From the NCBI GenBank assembly GCA_023423895.1, contig JAFAER010000253.1, positions 16,520-80,519 on the forward strand: a stretch of 64,000 bases of DNA. The letters run 5' to 3'. Positions 1 through 8,093 of the stretch are shown here, one piece after another. Source of the stretch: Pseudomonadota bacterium (GTDB taxonomy: Bacteria; Myxococcota_A; Polyangia; Polyangiales; Polyangiaceae). The notes beneath the pieces were generated by a model. That model was not told the DNA's origin and searched no databases. It worked only from the letters and a program-made list of their open reading frames with translations. Position numbers and translations under genes: made by a program. The stretch's first letter is position 1; every line of letters starts with the position of its first letter.

Positions 1-368
1 GCGCAGGCCTCTGGCTGGTCCTCTCCGTACGCAGCGGGGCATTCGGACGCGCAGGTGCTTCTCGCTGCCGGCCGACGCTTCCAGACGGATCCCGTGCAGT
101 CGAGCGAGCCGTTGCAGGTCGGGTTGGCGTGTTTCTTCGTCTCGCAGGCGTCGGCCGTGGGACCGAAGCACGAGTCGCCTTCGTCCACGTCGCACGTGTC
201 CGGGTGCTCCCTCGGCGCGCCGGCATCGAAGACCGGCGCAGGGGCGCCACCGAAACCGGGCGGCCCGAACGGGTAGTCCACTCCGAGATCACACGCGATC
301 ACGAGGGTCGACGTCCCGAGCGCCATGACGGCCGCGCCGACGAGCGGGCGGAACATGCTCAGTCGCAT
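1..368 (-). CDS. Cys-rich lipoprotein, 3' end cut by window edge
   Basis: Translating the minus strand from the ATG at 366-368 gives MRLSMFRPLVGAAVMALG, then a hydrophobic stretch ending TLVIAC, a good lipobox (V-I-A-C). A Gly/Pro/Ala/Asp linker and a Cys-rich region follow (CDVDEGDSC, CETKK, TCNGSLDC), and the frame stays open to base 1. A GGAG lies 8 bases before this ATG. The start overlaps the end of the upstream gene by 10 bp; a second ATG at 356 would instead leave a 2-bp gap. It is the third gene of a minus-strand operon and is presumably an outer-membrane lipoprotein exposed in the periplasm or at the surface. The spaced Cys pairs suggest disulphides. No known domain is recognised, so the function is unknown. 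The C-terminus lies outside the window. Confidence 0.75.
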   Translation of the reverse strand, partial: MRLSMFRPLVGAAVMALGTSTLVIACDLGVDYPFGPPGFGGAPAPVFDAGAPREHPDTCDVDEGDSCFGPTADACETKKHANPTCNGSLDCTGSVWKRRPAARSTCASECPAAYGEDQPEAC

Positions 369-1036
369 TGGGCCGTCTCCGTCTGCCAGACTTCGTCTTC
401 GCAGATCATCCGCATGCCGCGCTTGGACTCGCACGAGCCGTAGTCGCACGACCAGTCCCCCGCGCAGGGCTTGCCGAGCAGCGGTCGTTCTGCCGGGCAG
501 CCGTCTGCCGGTTGCTTGCAGACCCACTTGCGCGCATGAGCGTGCGCGCCGTCGCGACCCGTCGTGCAGATGCACGTGCCGACGGGTGTCGTGCAGTGAA
601 GCTCCGCCTCGTCGCCGCCGGCGTCGCTCACGTCACACGGCGCGCCGTCCTGGATCTGCGCCGAGTCGGGGCATGCGAGCGTGCAGCTCGGGATCCTCTG
701 CTCCGTCCAGTAGCTCCGGCTGCTCGGATTCGGCGCGCAGACGAAGAGGGTGTTGCATTGCTCGTCCGGGCTCGTCCCGATCTCGCAGACGGAGCCTGTC
801 TGCACGCAAGGGCTGTTCTCTTGCGGCACCGTCGTGCAGGCGACCGCGGGCGTCCGCGATGTGGTGAGACCGGAATCGGGAATGCCGCTGAACGGCGAGA
901 CGAACGGCGTCGTCACGGGATCGGCATAAACCTGATCGCACGCGAAGAGGGCGCTGCCGAGCGCCGTCGACGTGAGCAAAACTCCAATGGCGGCGAGCCC
1001 GCGGGTCTGCGAGTGGCCGTGCGCGCGTTTGTTCAT
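359..1036 (-). CDS. Cys-rich lipoprotein
   Basis: This encodes 225 aa. The N-terminus MNKRAHGHSQTRG leads into a hydrophobic segment ending ALFAC, which is a lipobox. The mature part has about sixteen Cys residues in short repeats (CTTVP, CEIGTSP, CICTTG, CDYGSC), typical of disulphide-rich secreted myxobacterial lipoproteins. The start at 1036 is fixed by an ATGA overlap with the stop of the upstream gene (shared bases 1033-1036), which implies translational coupling. A start further upstream at 1087 is possible but would break the signal peptide. The next lipoprotein gene begins over its last ten bases. No enzymatic motif is visible and the function is unknown. Confidence 0.8.
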   Translation of the reverse strand: MNKRAHGHSQTRGLAAIGVLLTSTALGSALFACDQVYADPVTTPFVSPFSGIPDSGLTTSRTPAVACTTVPQENSPCVQTGSVCEIGTSPDEQCNTLFVCAPNPSSRSYWTEQRIPSCTLACPDSAQIQDGAPCDVSDAGGDEAELHCTTPVGTCICTTGRDGAHAHARKWVCKQPADGCPAERPLLGKPCAGDWSCDYGSCESKRGMRMICEDEVWQTETAQCD

Positions 1037-2151
1037 TGGACCACCCACTCGCCGCGAAGCGCGAGGCTTGCCAGTGGCACGCCCCACTGCGCCGCCCGCT
1101 CACCGCCGATGCGCACGACCATGTGGTGCGACGACGTGCCGGCCATCCCTTCGGCCGCGATGCGGAAGCTCGGCGTCACCTTGAACGAGGTCGCCGCGCT
1201 CACGTACATGATCGGCGCGAGCAGATCTTCGGGTGGACGCGCGGTCGCGGTCCCGACCACCGATTCCGGGGAGACGTGCATCCAGAGGATCCCGTACCCC
1301 GCGCCGAGTCTGGGCACCACGAACGACGACGGCCGGAGCAGCGGGATGCCGAACCCGAGCCCGAAGATCGTCGGCCGGAACGACGCCGTCCCCGCCGGAG
1401 CTTCGGCGGTCCGGTTCGCGGGCACGAACTGGATCCATGGGATGAGCGCCACGTAGCGGCTGACGCCGATCTCTGCTTCGGCCGAGATCGCGAACGAGTT
1501 TCCATGTCGGCTCGCGGCGAGCGCGGGGCCCGCGCCGAGCACGAACGGAGGTGTGATGCGCTCTTTCCGCGACGGCGTGGGCGCCTGCGCCGGGCGGTCT
1601 TTCTCCGGCGGCGCCTCGGCGGGTCGCGCGTCGTTCGTCGGCACCACCGTCGCGGTCGGGCCGTTGGCGATGATGGTGTATCCACCGCGCTCCGGTGCGC
1701 CGTCCGCGCGCGCGTCCTTCGCCGCGGGCGCGTTCTTCGGAGGGAGCGCTTGCAGCGCCATCGCTGCACGTGCGGCCGCGAGCTCCTGTGCGCGTTCATC
1801 GGCGCTCTGGACGACGACCGCTTCCTTGAGGACGAGCCGCTCGCCTTCGATGACCCACACGCTGATCTGATCGCCGTCGGTGCAGACCGCCGTGTCGACG
1901 CGGAGCTCGCCGATGAGCCTCGTGACGACGTCGCGTGTGCACACGGAGACCGTGGCATTCAGCACGTCGAGCTTCAACGACTCCATGTTGCGCTGGAGGC
2001 GCGGCACGATCGGAGCGTCGCTCGGACCGAGCACGGCGATGCGCGACGGCGCAGCGTGCGCCGTCGACGAGCCGAGCGTCGCGGCGAGCGAGATCGAGAG
2101 CGCAAGGCCGAGCCTCTTGGCGCGCGACGGCCATTCCCCCTTCATGAGCAT
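1033..2151 (-). CDS. Exported protein with beta-barrel-like C-terminal half
   Basis: This encodes 372 aa, or 370 if it starts at the second Met. A signal peptide ends in AHAAP. Residues 35-150 look like a small periplasmic domain with two conserved-looking Cys (VSVCTRD, TAVCTDGD). An Ala/Pro-rich linker follows. The last 170 residues alternate short amphipathic strands rich in Gly and aromatics and end WVVQ, as expected for an outer-membrane barrel-like domain. The architecture (exported N-domain, Pro-rich linker, barrel-like tail) matches the genes at 50003-51004 and 62953-63906, which sit in or beside ECF sigma/lipoprotein operons. It is the first visible gene of a minus-strand operon and overlaps the next gene by ATGA. 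The barrel assignment is inferred from sequence texture, not from a recognised family. Confidence 0.7.
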   Translation of the reverse strand: MLMKGEWPSRAKRLGLALSISLAATLGSSTAHAAPSRIAVLGPSDAPIVPRLQRNMESLKLDVLNATVSVCTRDVVTRLIGELRVDTAVCTDGDQISVWVIEGERLVLKEAVVVQSADERAQELAAARAAMALQALPPKNAPAAKDARADGAPERGGYTIIANGPTATVVPTNDARPAEAPPEKDRPAQAPTPSRKERITPPFVLGAGPALAASRHGNSFAISAEAEIGVSRYVALIPWIQFVPANRTAEAPAGTASFRPTIFGLGFGIPLLRPSSFVVPRLGAGYGILWMHVSPESVVGTATARPPEDLLAPIMYVSAATSFKVTPSFRIAAEGMAGTSSHHMVVRIGGERAAQWGVPLASLALRGEWVVQ

Positions 2152-2548
2152 GCCGACCCCGGCGTAGCGATGACCGCGTGCCCCGTCAACGAGCGCCGTC
2201 GTAGTCGTTCATGGAGTGAATCGTTCGCGTGCATCGTGCTCCAACGGGGGCGCTCTCGGCTGGCTCGACGGCCCCGAACCATGATGTCCGGCGCCGCTCG
2301 TTCCGATCGCCGGTCTCGCCGATTTCGGACGAGGCGGGCGGCGACCCAGTTACAGTGCCCGCCGTCGGGAGCAAGGGGCGTACCGTCTTCGCTCGGGCCG
2401 GTGATTCGCTGATTACGCACCTCCAGAGCGAGCGGTACACCATGACGTTCGAGTCGCGCCAGGTGAACCGGTCACCACACTCGACCCGTCGCCCAGGCCC
2501 CCGGCTCGTGGCGACTACCTTCGGCTTTTCGCGCTGTCGGCGACCGCC
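2152..2548. other. Gene-free gap, probable promoter region of minus operon
   Basis: These 397 bases lie between the start of the barrel-like gene and the end of the NamZ fusion gene, both on the minus strand. Short open frames on both strands show no signal peptide, motif or plausible ribosome site. A small dyad, GGTGA-ACCGG-TCACC, lies at 2462-2476. The gap presumably holds the promoter of the operon starting at 2151 and the end of the transcript stopping at 2549, but no strong promoter or T-tract terminator was seen. Confidence 0.4.
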
Positions 2549-4903
2549 TCACTCGTAGAGGAGGAAGGCCTCGCGACGTTCCTTGAACGTTCCGAGGTCG
2601 AGCGCCCACGTCGCCTCGATGTCCGCGAGGCCCTTGCCGGTGCGAATGGCGTTCATCGCCGGCGGATGTCGCAGCATCTTGTCCAGGTTGTCGAGCTCCC
2701 ACTCCGACGCGTGAATTTCGTGGAGTACGAGCGCGATGCCCATGGCAGTTCGCACCGGTTCGAAGCGTGAAGGGGCGTTCACCGCGATGCGAACACCTGG
2801 ACACTTCTTCTTCGCGTGCACGCTCGACTTCGGGGTCACCTCGGTCACATCGAACGTGACGCCGCCGAGGCCCATCTCGTTCAGCCTCTTGGCGACGGCG
2901 ACGGCGTCCATCCACGGGGCGGCCACGATCTCGAACGGCATCTCGGTCCCGCGGCCGACGGAGACGTTCGTGCTCTCGAGCAGACCGATCGCGGGGTAGA
3001 GCTGCACGGCCTTGTACGACGGCAGGTTCGGTGAAGGCGCCGACCACGCGAGCCGGGTGTGATCGAACGCGTCCTTGCGTCGCCAGCCACGCATCTTCAC
3101 GACGTCCAGCCGCAGCTCGAGATTGTCGTCGTGGGCGAAGAGGCGGGCGAGCTCGCCCATCGTCATCCCGTGACGGAGCGGAAGGGGATGATGGTTCACG
3201 AAGCCCTTCACGTCCGCCTCGGACAGAACGGGGCCCTGCACCTCGACGCCGCCGATTGGATTGGGTCGGTCGAGCACGACGAACCGGAGGTGACGCTCCG
3301 CTGCGACCTTCATCGCGCGCTTCATCGTGGCCGCGTACGTGTAGAAGCGCATCCCGACGTCCTGCAGATCGAAGACCAGTGTGTCGATCCCCGAGAGCGT
3401 CTCCGACGTCGGAGTGAACCGCTCGCCATAGAGGCTGTAGACGGGCACTCCGCCGTACGTCGAGTCGGCGATCTTGCCTTCGCGATCGCCGTGGATGCCG
3501 TGCTCCGGCGTGAAGATCGCCGAGAGCGTGACACCCGGCGCCGCGCGGAGAACGTCGAGCGTGCTCGTGCCGTCCTTCGCCTTCGCGCTCGCGTTCGTCA
3601 CGAGGCCGATGCGCGCCCCGCGAAGTCGCTCGAACGACTCTGCGCGCAAGACGTCGATGCCCGTCTTCACCTCGGCGGCGTCGACCGCCAGCGTGGCGAT
3701 CTCGGCGACGAGCGGATTCACCGCGCCCTTGCCGTCCGGATGAACGCGGTTCGAGAGGAAGAGCACGAACAGATCGCGCCCCGGATCGATCCAGAGCGCG
3801 GTCCCCGTGTAGCCGCCATGACCGAATGCCTTCGCCGACAGCAGCGCGCTCCGATGGGTCGCGAAGGTGCTGTCCACGTCCCAGCCGAGCGCGCGCCCGC
3901 CTTTTGGCGTCGTATGGCGCGTGACGAAGCGCTCGAAGGTCTTCGGTCCGAAGAGCCGCCGTTCGTCGAGCTCGCCTTTCGCGAGCATCGCCCGCGCGTA
4001 GCGCGACAGGTCGCCGGCCGTCGAGAACACGCCGGCGTGACCCGCGACGCCGCCGAGCGCGAACGCTCGCGGGTCGTGCACCTCTCCGATCATGAATCCG
4101 CCGTCACGCTCCTCGGTCGGCGCCGCGCGTGCTCGCAGCGCGGGCGGAGGCAGAAAGCCCGTCTCCTTCATCCCGAGGGGCGCGAAGATCTCTTCGGACG
4201 CGAACGTCGCGAGCTCCTTGCCGCTCACGCGCTCCAGGATTTCCTGCAGCACGACGAAGCCGACGTCCGAGTAGAGGAACTTCTCGCCGGGAAGTCCCCT
4301 TGGAGTCAGCGCTGCGATCCGGCGCAGCACCTCGGCCCGGTCCGGGGACCAGTCGGACAAGGGCGTTCCGGACGGAAGCCCGCTCGTGTGGAGCATCAGC
4401 TGCCGGACCGTGAACGGGGGGAGCTTCGCGAGCTCCGGGATGTACTTCGACGCGCGCGCGTCGAGGTCGATCGTACCGCGATCGACGAGGATCATGACTG
4501 CGGTTGCCGTCGCGATCGGCTTGGTGAGCGACGCGAGATCGAAGAGCGTCTCTTTCGTCATCGGCGTGCGCGCGGGTAGAAGCGAGCGCCAGCCGTACGC
4601 TCGCTCGAAGAGGACGTCGTCGTGCCTGCCGACGACGACGACGCACCCGGGCATCTTGCCGGCTTCGATCGCCGCTCCGACGACCGCGTCGATGCCACGC
4701 CATTCCTCGGAGCTCTCTTCGCTGACGTGCGCCAGCACCGCGCCACCGTCGCTCGGAACGAACGTCTCCTTCGGCGCGACGGCTTGCGGTGACGTCGGCG
4801 TCGCCGTTGCCGGCACCGTCGCCACCTCGTGACGCGCGGCATGACAGAAGACGAGCGACGCGCCGAGCGTGCCCACGAGCACGCCGTGGAGGAGCCTCTT
4901 CAT
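2549..4903 (-). CDS. Beta-lactamase-family serine hydrolase fused to NamZ (DUF1343) exo-muramidase, lipoprotein
   Basis: This encodes 784 aa. The signal peptide ends LVFC (Cys20), so it is probably a lipoprotein. Residues 65-405 form a class C beta-lactamase/esterase domain: S125-L-T-K128 is the SxxK nucleophile motif, Y211-S-D replaces the usual YxN, and H362-G-G is the third motif. From about residue 414 a DUF1343 domain follows, with IGLVTNAS, FTPEHGIHG, DLQDVGMRFYTY, DRPNPI and SPNLPS. DUF1343 enzymes (NamZ) release MurNAc from the non-reducing end of peptidoglycan fragments. The N-terminal domain may be an amidase or esterase on peptidoglycan or related material. A role in cell-wall turnover or prey-wall digestion is inference. 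The gene is read away from the glycosidase at 5300. Confidence 0.9.
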   Translation of the reverse strand: MKRLLHGVLVGTLGASLVFCHAARHEVATVPATATPTSPQAVAPKETFVPSDGGAVLAHVSEESSEEWRGIDAVVGAAIEAGKMPGCVVVVGRHDDVLFERAYGWRSLLPARTPMTKETLFDLASLTKPIATATAVMILVDRGTIDLDARASKYIPELAKLPPFTVRQLMLHTSGLPSGTPLSDWSPDRAEVLRRIAALTPRGLPGEKFLYSDVGFVVLQEILERVSGKELATFASEEIFAPLGMKETGFLPPPALRARAAPTEERDGGFMIGEVHDPRAFALGGVAGHAGVFSTAGDLSRYARAMLAKGELDERRLFGPKTFERFVTRHTTPKGGRALGWDVDSTFATHRSALLSAKAFGHGGYTGTALWIDPGRDLFVLFLSNRVHPDGKGAVNPLVAEIATLAVDAAEVKTGIDVLRAESFERLRGARIGLVTNASAKAKDGTSTLDVLRAAPGVTLSAIFTPEHGIHGDREGKIADSTYGGVPVYSLYGERFTPTSETLSGIDTLVFDLQDVGMRFYTYAATMKRAMKVAAERHLRFVVLDRPNPIGGVEVQGPVLSEADVKGFVNHHPLPLRHGMTMGELARLFAHDDNLELRLDVVKMRGWRRKDAFDHTRLAWSAPSPNLPSYKAVQLYPAIGLLESTNVSVGRGTEMPFEIVAAPWMDAVAVAKRLNEMGLGGVTFDVTEVTPKSSVHAKKKCPGVRIAVNAPSRFEPVRTAMGIALVLHEIHASEWELDNLDKMLRHPPAMNAIRTGKGLADIEATWALDLGTFKERREAFLLYE

Positions 4904-5029
4904 GCCGGTCGGGAATTCTAAGCGTCAGGCGCGAGGACGGCAGCTTCCGTGAGTGGTTGAGGTTGATGCGTCGTGGCTTGCGCTCGACGGTCGTCGGGGT
5001 CGGGCTGGGGGCGCCGGGGACTCCCTTGC

Positions 5030-5068
5030 CGGGCAGTTGCCTCGTTGACGAACCTAGGCAACTGCCCG
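5030..5068. repeat. Hairpin repeat, copy 1
   Basis: The arms CGGGCAGTTGCCT (5030-5042) and AGGCAACTGCCCG (5056-5068) are perfect reverse complements, 13 bp each. The 13-base loop is CGTTGACGAACCT. The core from CAGTTGCC to CAACTG (31 bases, including loop) is repeated exactly at 5124-5154. It could be an extragenic palindromic element, an operator pair or a transcript hairpin. No T-tract follows, so a simple terminator is unlikely. Confidence 0.75.
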
Positions 5069-5113
5069 CGAGCAGGGCAGGCGCGGCGGTCACTCCCCCC
5101 GGGGGCCAGTTGC

Positions 5114-5164
5114 CTTCGCGGGCCAGTTGCCTCGTTGACGAACCTAGGCAACTGCCGCGCGAAG
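5114..5164. repeat. Hairpin repeat, copy 2 (longer arms)
   Basis: The left arm 5114-5132 pairs with the right arm 5146-5164 over 19 positions with two mismatches. The inner 9 bp, loop and CCTAGG segment are identical to copy 1. The outer part of the stem (CTTCGCG/CGCGAAG) is unique to this copy. So the 31-base core is conserved while the flanking arms differ but still pair, which suggests that the base-paired shape, or the core as a protein site, is what is kept. Confidence 0.75.
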
Positions 5165-5299
5165 GCAGCCCCCGCTCCTGGTCCCGCGCTGGCAGGTCAC
5201 GCGCAGCGCGTCTCGTCTTCGTCCCGAACCTGGCGTAACTCAGACCTGAGTGACTTTGTGCCTGGCGCACGACGGGCTGCGTGCTACGGCTTGGGCGCG

Positions 5300-7936
5300 A
5301 TGAGGCGCTTGCTGTTCGGAGGTCTGTTCGCGACGTTCGCCGCCGGCTTCGCATGCAGCTCCGATCCGCTCTCCGAAGCGGGCGAGCAGCGGCCCGACGC
5401 CGGCGATCTCACGGTGCCCGGAACCGACGGCGGACCTGAAGGGCCGCCGTTCGATGTGCCGTCATGCGTCGTGGCGGACGGCGAGCCCGCAGCGGGCGCG
5501 AGCGAGCTGTCGGACGGCACGGGGACGGCCTCCGTACAGGTCGAGGGCACGGGCTGCGCGCGCACGTTCATTCTCACGAGCACCGCGCCGCGGAAGGACG
5601 AGCTGCCGACGAGCCCGCGGACGATGAAGGAGGACGGCGGGAGGCCGAGCCTCCAGACGACCAGCCCGATGTTCGACGCGCTCTACCAGCTCGCGCTCGA
5701 CGAGGCGGCGGAGAACTCGGTCGAGGCGATCAAGGACTACGCCTTCAACGACGGCAAGGAGCTGCCGTGTCCGGCGGGGGGCTGCTTCGAGACGGGGCGG
5801 AAGTGGAACTACGTCTGGACGCGGGACACCGCGTATGCGGCGAACCTCGGCCTGCCGTGGGTCGATCCGATCCGGACGAAGAACTCGCTCGAGCTGAAGA
5901 TCTCGACGCGTCGGGACGGCTCCGATCTGCAGATCGTCCAGGACACCGGGACGGGTGGGAGCTACCCCGTCTCGACCGACCGCGCAGTGTGGGCGCTCGG
6001 CGCGAGCGAGGTGCTCCAGTACCTCACGGGCGAAGCGCGGACGGCGTTCCGCGACCGCGCGCTCGAGGCGGCGAAGAACACGATCGCGCATGACCGCGTC
6101 GTCATCTTCGACCCGGCCGACGGGCTCTATCGCGGCGAGCAGTCGTTCCTCGACTGGCGTGAGCAGACGTATCCCGGCTGGACGAACCCGGACACGGTCC
6201 ACATCGGGATGAGCAAGTCGCTCTCGACGAACGTCGCGCATCTCGCGCTGCTGGATCTCACCGCGAAGCTCGCAGAGGAGGTCGGTGACGGCGCGACGGC
6301 GACGAAGATGAAGGGATGGGCCTCGGAGCTGCGCGACGCGATCCGCGCGCGCTTCTGGCTGCCCGAGGAGAAGCAATTCTCGACGTTCGTGACGACGGAG
6401 CTCGACCCGTCGCCGGTGCGGAGGTTCGACCTGCTCGGTACGTCGCTCGCCGTGCTCCTCGACGCCGCGACGGCGGGTCAGGCGAAGGACGCGATCGCGA
6501 CGTACCCGTCGCTACCGAAGGGACCGCCGGTCATCTTCCCGCAGCAGAAGGACACGCCCGTCTATCACAACCGGGCGATCTGGCCGTTCGTCACCGCCTA
6601 CTGGGTCAAGGCGGCGAAGAAGGTCGGGAACGACACCGCGTTCGACGCCGGCATCCGCTCGCTCGTGCGCGCCGCAGCGCTCAACCTCTCCAACATGGAG
6701 AACCTCGAGGTCGTCACCGGCAAGGCGTGGCACGACGACGGCGCGTTCTCGGGGCCCGTCGTGAACTCGCAGCGGCAGCTCTGGAGCGTCGCCGGGTACA
6801 TCGGCGCGGTGAACGGTGGCCTCTTCGGTGTCGAGGCCGTCAGCGGAGGTATCCGCGTCGCGCCCTTCGTGCCTTCCTCGCTCGCGGCGTCGCTCTTCGG
6901 GAAGGCGAAGACGATCGCGCTGAACGATCTTCCGCTGCGTGGAAAGAAGCTCTCGGTTTCCGTGAAGCTCCCGGAGGGGGACGCTGGAGACGGCGGCGCA
7001 TACGTCATCGCGGCGCGTCGGCTCAACGGCCAGCCGCTCGAGGGCAACGTCATCCCGGACGCGAAGCTGCGGGATCGCAACCTCGTCGAGATCGAGCTGG
7101 CTGCGCCCACGACGGCGCCGGCCGCGCTGCGCGCGATCACGAACGTCTCGGACTACCGCTCGATTTTCGCGCCGCGGACTCCGGCCGTGACCGGGCTCGG
7201 TGTCGAGAACGGCAAGCTCGTCGTGTCCGCCAGCTTCGCCGGTGAGAGCCCGACCGAGATCACGTGGAGCGTCTATCGCGATGGCGTCCGCGTCGCGTCC
7301 GGGCTCGGCGCCAGCATCGGCTCGTGGACCGACAATGCGACCACCGGCGATGCTTCACCGGGGCACTGCTACACGGTCGAGACACGCTGGGGGACGAGCG
7401 GGAACGTCTCGCAGCATGCCCCGCCGGTGTGCTGGTGGGGGCCGAGCGCGACGCGGATTCGCTCGATCGGTGCGGACGGGCTCGTCGCGACCGGCGGGGT
7501 GAAGGTCGGGAACCACTTCGAGCAGTGGGGCGATCCCGGCCACGAGATCGTCGCGACGTTCGACAATGTCGACCGTATGGGCACGCATCTCGTGCAGGTC
7601 CGCTATGCGAACGGCGCCGGACCCATCAACACGGGCATCACGTGCGCGGTGAAGAAGGTGACCGTCGAAGAGGTCCCTTCGGGTGCGGTCGTCGGTACCG
7701 GGTTCCTCATGATGCCCCATCGCGGCGACTGGGGCTCGTGGGGCGACTCCTCGTTCGTCCGCGTGAACCTGAAGTCCGGCACGAGCTATCGCGTGCGCCT
7801 GTCCCACGACGATCGCGCCGTGAACATGTCCGCGTTCGATCACTTCAGCGCGTACACCGGCGGGACCGGCGGCAAGGGCGGTCCGTTCTTCCGCGTGAAC
7901 GTCGCCGAGGTCAGGCTGCTCGCCCTCGTGCCCTGA
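5300..7936 (+). CDS. Six-hairpin (alpha/alpha)6 glycoside hydrolase, lipoprotein
   Basis: This encodes 878 aa from the ATG at 5300. MRRLLFGGLFATFAAGFAC is a lipoprotein signal, followed by a Gly/Asp/Pro linker. Residues 120-600 hold motifs of the six-hairpin glycosidase fold: WNYVWTRDTAYAANLGL, DRAVWALGASEV, SFLDWREQTYPGW, HNRAIWPFVTAYWV and a Trp/Gly-rich end. The last 250 residues look like beta-sandwich domains (a fibronectin-like stretch near TWSVYRDGV and a carbohydrate-binding-like stretch near QWGDPGHEIVATF). The family includes GH63- and GH15-like enzymes cutting alpha-glycosidic bonds; the substrate cannot be assigned. It probably acts outside the cell. The next gene is a GH15 lipoprotein on the same strand 157 bp away, so the two may serve the same glucan. 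Confidence 0.8.
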   Translation: MRRLLFGGLFATFAAGFACSSDPLSEAGEQRPDAGDLTVPGTDGGPEGPPFDVPSCVVADGEPAAGASELSDGTGTASVQVEGTGCARTFILTSTAPRKDELPTSPRTMKEDGGRPSLQTTSPMFDALYQLALDEAAENSVEAIKDYAFNDGKELPCPAGGCFETGRKWNYVWTRDTAYAANLGLPWVDPIRTKNSLELKISTRRDGSDLQIVQDTGTGGSYPVSTDRAVWALGASEVLQYLTGEARTAFRDRALEAAKNTIAHDRVVIFDPADGLYRGEQSFLDWREQTYPGWTNPDTVHIGMSKSLSTNVAHLALLDLTAKLAEEVGDGATATKMKGWASELRDAIRARFWLPEEKQFSTFVTTELDPSPVRRFDLLGTSLAVLLDAATAGQAKDAIATYPSLPKGPPVIFPQQKDTPVYHNRAIWPFVTAYWVKAAKKVGNDTAFDAGIRSLVRAAALNLSNMENLEVVTGKAWHDDGAFSGPVVNSQRQLWSVAGYIGAVNGGLFGVEAVSGGIRVAPFVPSSLAASLFGKAKTIALNDLPLRGKKLSVSVKLPEGDAGDGGAYVIAARRLNGQPLEGNVIPDAKLRDRNLVEIELAAPTTAPAALRAITNVSDYRSIFAPRTPAVTGLGVENGKLVVSASFAGESPTEITWSVYRDGVRVASGLGASIGSWTDNATTGDASPGHCYTVETRWGTSGNVSQHAPPVCWWGPSATRIRSIGADGLVATGGVKVGNHFEQWGDPGHEIVATFDNVDRMGTHLVQVRYANGAGPINTGITCAVKKVTVEEVPSGAVVGTGFLMMPHRGDWGSWGDSSFVRVNLKSGTSYRVRLSHDDRAVNMSAFDHFSAYTGGTGGKGGPFFRVNVAEVRLLALVP

Positions 7937-8065
7937 ACCGCGCTCGTGCGCTGCGGGGGGCGCGCGTCGGCGGTCAGCGGTGGAAAGATCCAGCCGAGGG
8001 GCGCGGGTCGCCCGCGATCCACCTGTGATTCAGCGGGGATCTTTGGTGTAGGCTGATGGCGCACA

Positions 8066-8082
8066 TTGGCACGTGCAGTGCT
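8066..8082 (+). promoter_or_regulatory. Sigma-54-like -24/-12 element
   Basis: TTGGCACG-TGCA-GTGCT matches the sigma-54 consensus TGGCACG-N4-TTGCW with one mismatch and has the required GG-N10-GC spacing (GG 8068-8069, GC 8080-8081). The predicted transcription start would be about 8093, one base before the ATG of the GH15 gene, which would make a leaderless message. The match is good but that geometry is suspicious, and chance is possible. Confidence 0.35.
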
Positions 8083-8093
8083 GAACGACGGCC

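Larger units (their letters stand above)
4904..5299. other. Divergent intergenic region with two hairpin repeats
   Basis: These 396 bases separate the minus-strand NamZ fusion from the plus-strand glycosidase, so both promoters should be here. No gene was found. The striking content is two copies of a 31-base inverted-repeat element about 90 bases apart (listed separately) and a partial third copy of its left arm, CAGTTGCC, at 5107-5114. A C6/G5 run lies between the copies at about 5095-5105. Confidence 0.5.
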
